Source: Bacteroidia bacterium (GTDB taxonomy: Bacteria; Bacteroidota; Bacteroidia; Flavobacteriales; Flavobacteriaceae). From it: 26,042 nt of DNA. The notes under the pieces were generated by a model, which searched no databases, was not told where the DNA came from, and worked only from the letters and a program-made list of their open reading frames with translations. Below, one piece after another: positions 13,784 to 21,493 of the stretch; positions within the stretch are counted from its first letter, which is position 1, and every line of letters begins with the position of its first letter. A program made the translations under genes and the position numbers. Where the stretch lies: contig JAUIJW010000006.1 of NCBI GenBank assembly GCA_030431085.1, positions 1 through 26,042 on the forward strand, in the 5' to 3' direction.

Positions 13784-14677
13784 TTATAGATACATCTTTA
13801 ACGGTACTGGTCCTTCTAAAATTGTCTTAATAATTTTAGGATGGTCACTTTTTAATTCTAAATGCCATTTAATTAAGGCTATTTCTAAATTTTTAATTTC
13901 TATACCGATGATAGATTTTGGATGCACGCAACTACCGTCATTAAATAATGGAATGTCTCCAGCAGCTGGAAACCTTGGACGATGAGTATGGCCACAAATG
14001 ATCATTTGTTGATTGTTTTTTACAATCCAGTCGCATAATTTTCTCTCTACTTTAATGAGTTCTCGATAGTTTTTTGCCGGACTAGTAGGGTCTTTAATGC
14101 CAAAATGGCGTTGCATATATTTCCAGAAATGGCGCACAAAAAAACGATTAAATTTCCAATGTTTATAATTCATATAATCTGCCTGGTGACCATGTAGTGC
14201 AAAAATATTTTTATTGGTACCTTCAATATTGAGCAGTATGCTTTCGTAATATTTTAAATCAAAAAGCTCTTCTTTAACTGCAATGTTTTGGGGCGTGAAG
14301 AAGTTAAGTAAGATCTGCTCTACAAAAATAGGATCTCTAAACTCCATGTCATGATTACCCCAAATTAAATACAATCTTTTTTTGCGATTAAATTGTTTGA
14401 GTAGCTCAAAAGTGTTTTTATAGGTTTTGTAAATGGGTTTAAAAGATTTGTTTTCCCAGAGTTCAATGCCATCGCCTAGCTCAATATAAGTAAATTCTTG
14501 TTTTAAATAGTGCTCTAAGGCGTGATGGTAAATTTTCATATTGTTTCTAAAATCATCTGCATAGCTATTATCACCTTTATGGATATCGCTCATGAAAATG
14601 AGTTTAGATTTTTCATTAATCGTTATTTTATGAGCCTTTTGGTAGGCCTGACTAATGATTGGGTGAACTCTAAACAT
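13784..14677 (-). CDS. Calcineurin-like metallophosphoesterase
   Basis: 297 residues with the complete dinuclear metal site of this superfamily: MSDIHKGD (Asp31, His33), ELGDGIE (Asp69), WGNHDME (Asn108, His109), LHGHQ (His162, His164) and CGHTHRP (His230, His232). No signal peptide or membrane helix is seen, so it is probably cytosolic. The substrate is not evident; UDP-2,3-diacylglucosamine hydrolase (LpxH-like) relatives share the motifs, but the region around GDGIELWEN does not match a family I can name firmly. It begins 1 base after the transporter stop and ends 11 bases before the protease gene, so the three are probably cotranscribed. Confidence 0.82.
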   Translation of the reverse strand: MFRVHPIISQAYQKAHKITINEKSKLIFMSDIHKGDNSYADDFRNNMKIYHHALEHYLKQEFTYIELGDGIELWENKSFKPIYKTYKNTFELLKQFNRKKRLYLIWGNHDMEFRDPIFVEQILLNFFTPQNIAVKEELFDLKYYESILLNIEGTNKNIFALHGHQADYMNYKHWKFNRFFVRHFWKYMQRHFGIKDPTSPAKNYRELIKVERKLCDWIVKNNQQMIICGHTHRPRFPAAGDIPLFNDGSCVHPKSIIGIEIKNLEIALIKWHLELKSDHPKIIKTILEGPVPLKMYL

Positions 14678-14678
14678 A

Positions 14679-16886
14679 CTAATTTGTAACCGTATTATTT
14701 AAATCTTTCTCATTTAGTTTGGGTAAGATAATATTATCGTAAACACTCCATGGTTTTTGATGTTTTTTGTACTCTTTACCTAAGATCCATTGATCGTAAA
14801 TGCGCTGAAATACACCATCGTGAGTTCTAAAGTCGATCCAATTGTCGATATAGCGCCTCCAGACTAAATCTTGTACAATAGGAAAAACCAAGGCATTATT
14901 TACGTGGTAAGGCAAGGGATTGACCACCTTAAACCCAGGATAGACTACGGTGATAGCCGCAGCTCTTTCGGCACTGGTTAAATGAGCGTCTATTTTAATA
15001 GAATCTACTTTGATAAATGCACTATCTACATCGTCAAAAATTTGATCGTAATCATCAATTTTTATAGCATTACCTTTGGGGAAATATGTAAGATATTCTT
15101 GAGCAATTTCGGGTCTTTCAAAATACGATAAGTTAAAGGTGTCTAACTGAACGGCATTATCGTACGTGTCAAAATTTGTGTTGTCTTTTTTAGTTAGCAA
15201 AGCAAGAGAGATGTTAAGATATGGTTTTGATAATTCCATAAGAGCGGCATATTCACTTGAAAGGAAGATATCAGACATGATAATATCTACTTTCTTATGC
15301 TTAACACTATTTACTAATTCACCTTTAGCTATTGGTACAAACTCTATAGATGCCTTAAGATCTTTAGCCAGTTGGTGTGCTAAGTCTATGCCATAGCCCA
15401 CCAAGGCACTATCTTTATTAATGAATGCAAACGGAATAGAGTTAGGATAATAGCCAACTCTTATCGTATTAAGCCTATTAATTCTACTTAAAGTGTTTTC
15501 ATTGCGCCAAGCTTTAGACCTTATTTTGTGTGAATAATCTAAGATTTTATAAGGTTGTTCATCAGATATTAAAGAAACTCTATTAATAATCTCTTCATTG
15601 GTAGGGATATTACTCATGCTTTTTTTGAGTAAAAGTTGTAATCCATAAATAGAGACCACCGTAACCAGTGCAGTAACAATTAGAGCCTTTGTAAATTTTC
15701 TTTTTCTAAGTTTAATAAAACCATTTGTAGCAGAGATAGTAAGAATGGTAAGCGTAATTAAATGAAAGGCACCTAGTACAACCCTAATTCTATCTGTTAA
15801 TACTGTAGATACAACAAATAATTGAAATGTTTCTCTAGGAATAGAGAGTAGATCTAAGCTAAAGGGTAACCCTGTAATAGGAGCCACAAAGCTACTCAAA
15901 AGTGTGGAACTTAAAAAAATAGGAAACTCTAGTAACTGCAAGGCTTCGCCAGAGTACCAAGCGGCAAACGGTACAAATATAAATATCATAAATGTACCCA
16001 GATTTGGAAATGGATATGCCAAGGGCATGATAATGTCAACTTCAGCTTTAGCAACATCAGTATCCCGATCTTGAGACTTTAAAATCTCTTTAATATTCTC
16101 GATAAGTTGAGGAAAAACCACAATGATTTTACCAGTAGCAAAAATGGTGATCAACGTAGATTTGGTGATTCTAAAAATGGTTTTAGTAGAATAGGGGGTA
16201 AAAATTGAAATGATGTATGGTAATATAACAAAGGTCATCAATATCACTGCTAACAGATACACTAACAGATAACCTTGTAACCTACTTAAATCAGACCAGC
16301 TTAATTTGCTTACCACCCCAGCGGCAATACAAAACACCCCAAGAGGTGTAATTTTAACGACCATTTTATTGACTTCATTTAGCCCAGTTGTTAAAATATC
16401 TAAGGGTTTAAGTAGAGTTTCTTTTTGAGGTAACTTCATTACACCTAAACCAATAAAAATACTAAACATAACTACTGCAGGTACAATGTTGTTACTCATA
16501 GATTCAAAGGGGTTGGCAGGAATGTAAAGTTTTACAAAATCAAATGGCGGACTTTCTTGAACGAAGTCACTGCTGTAGAAGCTACCACTTCCCCATTGAG
16601 GGAAAGCCAAGGGGAGAATAAATAAATATAGTATACCTAAGGAAAGCAAAAGTGCTAAAAAAATGAGTCCGTTTTTAACAATTTTTTTCCCTGTATCCAT
16701 AGATAGCCTACCTATATTAACAATTAGTGAAAACATAATATATGGCAGCACAGTCATCTGTAATAGGCCAATAAAAATATCTCCAGGTATTGAAAGCCAC
16801 CCGACATGATCACCAAATAATAAGCCTAAAATAATGCCTAAAATAACGCCAATAAGAACTTTAGTTGATAACGAAAGTTTTTTCAT
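14679..16886 (-). CDS. Dicarboxylate/cation symporter-like carrier fused to a solute-binding domain
   Basis: A 735-residue membrane protein in two parts. Residues 1-395 resemble the dicarboxylate/amino acid:cation symporter family (the glutamate transporter fold): STKVLIGVILGIILGLLFGD at the start, FIGLLQMTVLPYIMFSLI (38-55), several further helices, two re-entrant-like segments and a last helix with DRIRVVLG (365-372). A positively charged segment (392-400) precedes an extra helix (about 401-420), which should place the rest in the periplasm. Residues about 472-705 match bacterial extracellular solute-binding protein family 3: IRVGYYPNSIPFAFIN, GYGIDLAHQLAKDL, VDIIMSDIFLSSEYAALMELSKPYL. The usual NMDGT signature is replaced by PNLGT (294-298), and the SSS-type loop by ATGK (250-253). 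It is the first gene of a minus-strand trio. The cargo is unknown; a sensing role is also possible. Confidence 0.82.
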   Translation of the reverse strand: MKKLSLSTKVLIGVILGIILGLLFGDHVGWLSIPGDIFIGLLQMTVLPYIMFSLIVNIGRLSMDTGKKIVKNGLIFLALLLSLGILYLFILPLAFPQWGSGSFYSSDFVQESPPFDFVKLYIPANPFESMSNNIVPAVVMFSIFIGLGVMKLPQKETLLKPLDILTTGLNEVNKMVVKITPLGVFCIAAGVVSKLSWSDLSRLQGYLLVYLLAVILMTFVILPYIISIFTPYSTKTIFRITKSTLITIFATGKIIVVFPQLIENIKEILKSQDRDTDVAKAEVDIIMPLAYPFPNLGTFMIFIFVPFAAWYSGEALQLLEFPIFLSSTLLSSFVAPITGLPFSLDLLSIPRETFQLFVVSTVLTDRIRVVLGAFHLITLTILTISATNGFIKLRKRKFTKALIVTALVTVVSIYGLQLLLKKSMSNIPTNEEIINRVSLISDEQPYKILDYSHKIRSKAWRNENTLSRINRLNTIRVGYYPNSIPFAFINKDSALVGYGIDLAHQLAKDLKASIEFVPIAKGELVNSVKHKKVDIIMSDIFLSSEYAALMELSKPYLNISLALLTKKDNTNFDTYDNAVQLDTFNLSYFERPEIAQEYLTYFPKGNAIKIDDYDQIFDDVDSAFIKVDSIKIDAHLTSAERAAAITVVYPGFKVVNPLPYHVNNALVFPIVQDLVWRRYIDNWIDFRTHDGVFQRIYDQWILGKEYKKHQKPWSVYDNIILPKLNEKDLNNTVTN

Positions 16887-16963
16887 AGAATCGAATGATG
16901 CTTTTTTAAGGTTAATTAAAGGTTATAAATTTAAGTATTTTGCCTCAAGAATTCTAAGGTAGA

Positions 16964-16995
16964 TTGGTTTAAATACTTTAAATGACCTAATTTTG
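16964..16995 (+). promoter_or_regulatory. Predicted thiL promoter
   Basis: TTG at 16964-16966 and TAATTTTG at 16988-16995, separated by 21 bases, fit the Bacteroidota -33/-7 pattern. The -7 element ends 4 bases before the thiL ATG at 17000, so the predicted transcript starts at or next to the start codon and would be leaderless. Confidence 0.5.
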
Positions 16996-16999
16996 CAGC

Positions 17000-18046
17000 A
17001 TGTTAGAAAACAAAGACGAATCAAGATCACCTTTATCGGATATAGGAGAATTTAAACTCATTAACCATTTAACCAAGCAGGTTAAGTTACATCATAAGTC
17101 AACAATTAAAGGTGTGGGAGACGATTGTGCAGTAATCTCCTATAAAGAGAAACAAACATTAGTTACTACAGATTTATTGATAGAAGGAGTGCATTTTGAT
17201 TTAAGTTATATGCCATTAAAGCATTTGGGTTATAAAGCTGTAATGGTTAATTTGTCTGATGTTTATGCTATGAACGGAATTGCAAAACAGATTACGGTTT
17301 CTATTGCAGTGTCTAACAGGTTTCCTGTAGAGGCGTTAGAAGAATTATATGCAGGGATTCACTTGGCTTGTAAAATGTATCAAGTAGATTTAGTTGGTGG
17401 AGACACCACCTCTTCAACTAAAGGAATGCTTATTAGTGTAACCGCTATTGGTGATGTAGAGCAAAAAGATGTGGTGTATAGAAACGGTGCAAAACCTAAT
17501 GATTTATTAGTCGTTACGGGTGATTTAGGAGCCGCATATTTAGGATTTCAGATTTTAGAGCGTGAAAAACAGGTGTTTGAAGTTAACCCTAACGCGCAAC
17601 CAGAATTAGAGAATTACACTTATTTGGTGGAGAGGCAGTTAAAGCCAGAGGCAAGAAAAGATGTAGTAAAAATATTGAAAGAGTTAGAAGTAAAACCTAC
17701 ATCAATGATTGATATTTCTGATGGCTTGTCATCAGAAATACTTCATCTCTGTCAACAGTCAAAAGTGGGCTGTCAGTTATATGAGAATAAAATCCCTTTA
17801 GACCAGCAAGTCATCAGTACCTGTGAGGAATTAAATTTGGATAGCACAACAATTGCCTTAAATGGAGGCGAAGATTATGAGCTGCTTTTTACGATTAATC
17901 AAGAAGATTATGATAAAATTAAAGGTAATCCTAATTTCACGGTAATAGGATTTATTACCCCAGAAAAAGAAGGCGCTCATTTAATTACCAGGGCTAATCA
18001 AAAAATTGAAATTATTGCCCAGGGCTGGAATGCTATGGAGAAATAA
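17000..18046 (+). CDS. thiL: Thiamine-monophosphate kinase
   Basis: Phosphorylates thiamine monophosphate to thiamine diphosphate using ATP, the last step of cofactor synthesis, in the cytosol. 348 residues, close to the usual length. Family motifs in order: GVGDDCAV with the metal-binding Asp pair (41-42), TTDLLIEGVHF (56-66), VMVNLSDVYAMN (81-92), LVGGDTTSS (131-139), SMIDISDGLSSEI and LNGGEDYELLFT. These are the PurM-like ATP-binding and substrate loops of ThiL. No other thiamine gene is nearby. It is divergent from the transporter fusion and converges with the DUF4251 gene, 3 bases apart. A consensus promoter abuts the ATG, which supports this start. Confidence 0.94.
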   Translation: MLENKDESRSPLSDIGEFKLINHLTKQVKLHHKSTIKGVGDDCAVISYKEKQTLVTTDLLIEGVHFDLSYMPLKHLGYKAVMVNLSDVYAMNGIAKQITVSIAVSNRFPVEALEELYAGIHLACKMYQVDLVGGDTTSSTKGMLISVTAIGDVEQKDVVYRNGAKPNDLLVVTGDLGAAYLGFQILEREKQVFEVNPNAQPELENYTYLVERQLKPEARKDVVKILKELEVKPTSMIDISDGLSSEILHLCQQSKVGCQLYENKIPLDQQVISTCEELNLDSTTIALNGGEDYELLFTINQEDYDKIKGNPNFTVIGFITPEKEGAHLITRANQKIEIIAQGWNAMEK

Positions 18047-18049
18047 AAG

Positions 18050-18577
18050 CTAATCTTTATCTGATTTGGGTTTAGAAATTTTTCCATCATAGCCAATATT
18101 ATCCCTCATGCTACTTGAAATATTTAAGCTAGAATTTCCATTTTTAAAGATGGTTAAGATAAAATTATAAGCCTCTTCAGATTCTTTGGTTTTGAAACGG
18201 AGAATTATTTTTTGCTTCTTTTCGTTAATTTTAGATTTAAGATCTACAATATCTCCTTTATATATAATACCGCCATCACCTTTAAACATACTTGAGCTTA
18301 CTAACTGTGCCTGGCCATAATAAGGCATTTCCACATGCAGATGCTGATCTCTCAATCTGAAAAAATTAGGGGTAGAAATCAGATTAATTCTTGCTCCTCT
18401 CATGGGGTTGGCCCATTCTGCTTCAAAATCAAAATTAGAAGTTTCTACCAAGGCTTTCGTCTTAGAAAATTCTTGTGCAGCTTTCTCCTTTTTCGACATT
18501 TTTTTATCGGTACCGGTTTGTGCAATACTTGAAATACTCAAACCAAGAGCTAAAAATAGGCAGATTAACTTTTTCAT
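18050..18577 (-). CDS. DUF4251-family exported protein
   Basis: 175 residues with a clear signal peptide, hydrophobic core LICLFLALGLSISS and cleavage near SIAQ|T (about 20). A Lys-rich linker (TDKKMSKKEKAAQEF) follows, then a beta-rich domain with the blocks FDFEAEWANPMRGARINLIS, FFRLRDQHLHVEMPYYGQAQ and GDGGIIYKG, which are those I associate with DUF4251 proteins of Bacteroidota. It lacks a lipobox, so it is probably periplasmic. The function of the family is unknown to me. It lies 69 bases downstream of the plug gene on the same strand; the gap contains no convincing terminator or TAnnTTTG element, so cotranscription is possible. Confidence 0.72.
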   Translation of the reverse strand: MKKLICLFLALGLSISSIAQTGTDKKMSKKEKAAQEFSKTKALVETSNFDFEAEWANPMRGARINLISTPNFFRLRDQHLHVEMPYYGQAQLVSSSMFKGDGGIIYKGDIVDLKSKINEKKQKIILRFKTKESEEAYNFILTIFKNGNSSLNISSSMRDNIGYDGKISKPKSDKD

Positions 18578-18646
18578 GAGTGCTAAAGGTTTATGGTTTA
18601 AAGTTAATAAAAATAATAGATATTTACAGGCTATGACTAGGTAATA

Positions 18647-19912
18647 CTAGTTGTTGAGACGATCAGACTTGGCTTGGCCATAACCAATTACTTGATCGTA
18701 ACGACTGCCAAAAGGTCTGTAATAGACTAAAACAATATAATCATTTTCGGTTTGGTAGAAAGAGCCGCAAATTTTATTGGGTTGAATTTCAAGGACGTTT
18801 TTAGCACTTACAAATTTATAATTGTAAAACCCTTGTTTAAATAATATTTTACCTTCATAAGTATTGGTACGCTTGTTATAATTGAGTTGATTTTCTGGTC
18901 CAATTTTCCAATCGTTAAAACTGCCGTATACATAAATTGGATCTGAACCTATTTCTAAGTTATTTTCTAAAGAAAAATGAACCCATGAATAATCAGCTTC
19001 GGTGGCAGAATCTTCTGCATCTATGGTTCGTACAACAAAATTACCATTAATATCGGGGTAAAAGGTGTAAGGCCTATTGGCCCTAAATTCATTGGTGTAT
19101 AAGTAGGTGTCGAAAATATTATTTAAGACCGATTTGAATACATTGTTAGTTGCATTTCGTATTTCTTTGGTATCAAAATATAGATATTCATTGCCCGCCC
19201 AAAAGGATATTTCATCAGGGTAATTATATAGCATTAAATTGTTTTGAATGTATTTGGGAGGGATGTTCTTAATTACAGAATTCCAATCGCCGTTTTGATA
19301 AATAGCTACCTTTATTTCTCGTACAGGATCATTAAACTGAATGTTAGGATGATGTATTTTAAATTGTACAGATTGTTTTTGATTGATGTGAGTAACCTCG
19401 GTTGTTCTATGGGCTGTAACCGCTACTTGTACTCTGGGCTGGTAAATGATAAATCTCCTGTTGAAAACCACATTATAGTCTTCATCTAATACAGAAATAA
19501 TGTAATTTCCAGTTTTAGTTATTCTATTATTCTCATTAGGAATTTTTAATTTATAATGTGTGTAGCCTTGAAGCGTATTAAATGAATTGGTGTAATTTCT
19601 AATACGGTCTTCACGATAGCCTGTCATATACTCTGTAGAAACAAGATTAGAAATATTCCAATTATAATCACAATGATCAATACGATATGAATAATAGACT
19701 TCATTAGCATTAATATCATCGAATGAAAAATATAATGCTTCACCTAGAGCAATGATTGGAGTGTAGTTATCATTAACATTGTTATGAAGCTGAACCGTTT
19801 TAATGTACGGCGGTGGGTCAATGATGGTAGCATTCTGTGCGTTCGCTGTATAGTGAAGAGTTACTAAAAGAAAAAAACAAGTAAGTTTTGGTAAAAAAGA
19901 GAAATTAATCAT
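18647..19912 (-). CDS. Type IX secretion system plug-like protein (former DUF5103)
   Basis: 421 residues with the start chosen here. The N-terminus MINFSFLPKLTCFFLLVTLHYTANAQ is a good signal peptide with cleavage after ANA (or ANAQ). The mature protein is beta-rich: PPYIKTVQLHNN, YYSYRIDHCDYNWN, STEYMTGYREDRIRNYTNSFNT, FRANRPYTFYPDINGNFVVR and a C-terminal carbohydrate-binding-like fold (PIYVYGSFNDWKIGPENQL). These match the family formerly called DUF5103, which includes the Plug subunit that closes the periplasmic side of the SprA translocon. An in-frame Met ten codons upstream (19942) is rejected because the TAnnTTTG element at 19940-19947 overlaps it and the signal peptide fits better from 19912. 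No other type IX genes are in the window. It is divergent from nqrA. Confidence 0.78.
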   Translation of the reverse strand: MINFSFLPKLTCFFLLVTLHYTANAQNATIIDPPPYIKTVQLHNNVNDNYTPIIALGEALYFSFDDINANEVYYSYRIDHCDYNWNISNLVSTEYMTGYREDRIRNYTNSFNTLQGYTHYKLKIPNENNRITKTGNYIISVLDEDYNVVFNRRFIIYQPRVQVAVTAHRTTEVTHINQKQSVQFKIHHPNIQFNDPVREIKVAIYQNGDWNSVIKNIPPKYIQNNLMLYNYPDEISFWAGNEYLYFDTKEIRNATNNVFKSVLNNIFDTYLYTNEFRANRPYTFYPDINGNFVVRTIDAEDSATEADYSWVHFSLENNLEIGSDPIYVYGSFNDWKIGPENQLNYNKRTNTYEGKILFKQGFYNYKFVSAKNVLEIQPNKICGSFYQTENDYIVLVYYRPFGSRYDQVIGYGQAKSDRLNN

Positions 19913-19939
19913 GTAATTTGAGTAACTAAAATAAATAAA

Positions 19940-19947
19940 CAAACCTA
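19940..19947 (-). promoter_or_regulatory. Predicted -7 element of the type IX plug gene
   Basis: Read on the minus strand this is TAGGTTTG, a perfect TAnnTTTG, giving a predicted start near 19936 and a leader of about 24 bases to the ATG at 19912. This supports the internal start over the upstream Met at 19942. No clear -33 TTG is visible. Confidence 0.45.
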
Positions 19948-19977
19948 AAGATAGTATTTTCTTGATAATGAATGTAT

Positions 19978-19996
19978 AACTTAACCCCCTTAAGTT
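19978..19996. repeat. Inverted repeat between the divergent plug and nqrA genes
   Basis: AACTTAA (19978-19984) and TTAAGTT (19990-19996) are exact inverted repeats around a CCCCC loop. It lies about 30 bases upstream of the plug -7 element and about 50 bases upstream of the nqrA -7 element. It could be a shared operator; the C5/G5 loop is unusual in this AT-rich gap. Nothing else is evident in the 231-base intergenic region. Confidence 0.35.
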
Positions 19997-20044
19997 TATG
20001 CAAATAAATGTAAAATATATGGGTAAAATTATCGTATTTATTAC

Positions 20045-20052
20045 TAAATTTG
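20045..20052 (+). promoter_or_regulatory. Predicted -7 element of the nqr operon
   Basis: TAAATTTG is a perfect TAnnTTTG. The predicted start is near 20057, giving a leader of about 87 bases before the nqrA ATG. No TTG is found at the -33 spacing. I see no terminator or leader peptide in the leader. Confidence 0.4.
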
Positions 20053-20143
20053 CACTCTGTTAAGGAAAATCTGACTTTCTTGTTTATTCGTCTAGTATTT
20101 AAACCATTGACAGTAAAGAAAATTAAATTAATTAAAGCAAATT

Positions 20144-21493
20144 ATGTCTACAGGCATTAAAATTAAAAAAGGCTTATCGATTAAGCTAAAAGGAAGGGCT
20201 CAATTAAATTTATCTTCTATTAATCGCTCTAAAATATTTGCTATAAATCCTCCTAATTTCCACGGTATTACTCCTAAAATGGCTTTAAGAGTTGGAGATA
20301 AAGTGCAAGCTGGAGATACTGTATTTTTCGCAAAAAATAACGATAAAATGAAATTTGTTTCACCGGTAAGCGGTGAGATTAAAGACATAGTTCGTGGAGC
20401 GAAAAGAAAAATATTATCTGTAAAGATTTTAGCAAATCAAGAAGATTCATTTAGAGATTTTGGTGTGCAGTCAATTGATAAATTGTCAACGCAAGAAGTG
20501 AAAGATCTTTTGTTAGAAGCAGGATGTTGGCCTTTTATCAAACAAAGACCTTACGATGTGGTTGCCAGTCCTGAAGATACGCCAAAAGCAATCTTTATTT
20601 CAGCCTATGCCACGGCGCCGTTAGCTGCATCTCATGAGTTTGCTCTAAAAGGGAAAGAGAAAGATTTTCAAGCTGGGGTTGATACTCTAACAAAATTAAC
20701 AGAAGGTAAAGTGCATCTGTCATTTAATGGCGATAGCGCTTCTTTTTTTAATACAGTTAAAGGTGTAGAAATTCATCAAGTTACGGGCAAGCATCCAGCA
20801 GGTAACGTTGGCGTTCAAATCTCAAAAATAGATCCTATCAATTCAGGAGATAGAGTTTGGGTGGTTAACCCGCAAGATGTAGCTGCTATTGGGTCATTAT
20901 TGTTAAACGGAAAGTTTGATCCGCAACGTGTAGTTGCTTTAGCAGGTTCTCGTGTAAAAAATCCTCAATATTATAGTGTTACTCTAGGAGCACAGGTGGC
21001 CGATTTGGTAGCCGATAAACTTTTAGAGGGCAATCATAGAATAATTAGTGGTAACCCACTAACTGGTGAGACTGTGACTCTTCAAGATCCTATTGGTTAT
21101 TATGACGATTTAGTTTCGGTTATCCCAGAAGGCAATCAATATAGATTTTTAGGATGGTTACCATTTGTTGGAAATGATAGATTTTCAATGTCAAGAACGT
21201 CATTATCCTTCTTAAAGGCCAATAAAGAATTTGATTTAGATACTAATTTAAATGGAGAGGAAAGAGCTTTTGTGGTTACAGGTTCTATGGAAAAAGTAAT
21301 GCCAATTGATATCTATCCGATGCAGCTGTTAAAAGCGACAATGGTTGAAGATATTGAGAAAATGGAAAACTATGGTATTTATGAAGTCGCTCCAGAAGAT
21401 TTTGGTTTGATAGATTTTATCAGCCCATCAAAAATTGAAGCACAAGAAATTATCCGTAAAGGACTTGATTTAATGATTAAAGAAGTAGGTTAA
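20144..21493 (+). CDS. nqrA: Na+-translocating NADH:quinone reductase subunit A
   Basis: Subunit A of the sodium-pumping NADH:quinone oxidoreductase, a peripheral cytoplasmic subunit implicated in quinone binding. 449 residues, normal length. Recognisable blocks are the N-terminal KIKKGLSIKLKG, the lipoyl-like region around VGDKVQAGDTVFFAKNN, FVSPVSGEIKDIVRGAKRK, and later KHPAGNVGVQISKIDPIN and RIISGNPLTGE. It heads the six-gene operon nqrABCDEF; its stop codon shares one base with the nqrB ATG (TAATG at 21491-21495), so translation is coupled. Confidence 0.95.
   Translation: MSTGIKIKKGLSIKLKGRAQLNLSSINRSKIFAINPPNFHGITPKMALRVGDKVQAGDTVFFAKNNDKMKFVSPVSGEIKDIVRGAKRKILSVKILANQEDSFRDFGVQSIDKLSTQEVKDLLLEAGCWPFIKQRPYDVVASPEDTPKAIFISAYATAPLAASHEFALKGKEKDFQAGVDTLTKLTEGKVHLSFNGDSASFFNTVKGVEIHQVTGKHPAGNVGVQISKIDPINSGDRVWVVNPQDVAAIGSLLLNGKFDPQRVVALAGSRVKNPQYYSVTLGAQVADLVADKLLEGNHRIISGNPLTGETVTLQDPIGYYDDLVSVIPEGNQYRFLGWLPFVGNDRFSMSRTSLSFLKANKEFDLDTNLNGEERAFVVTGSMEKVMPIDIYPMQLLKATMVEDIEKMENYGIYEVAPEDFGLIDFISPSKIEAQEIIRKGLDLMIKEVG

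Noticed and set aside
19913..19942. Ten-residue N-terminal extension of the type IX plug protein
   Set aside because: The upstream Met overlaps a perfect -7 promoter element and precedes a complete signal peptide that starts at 19912.
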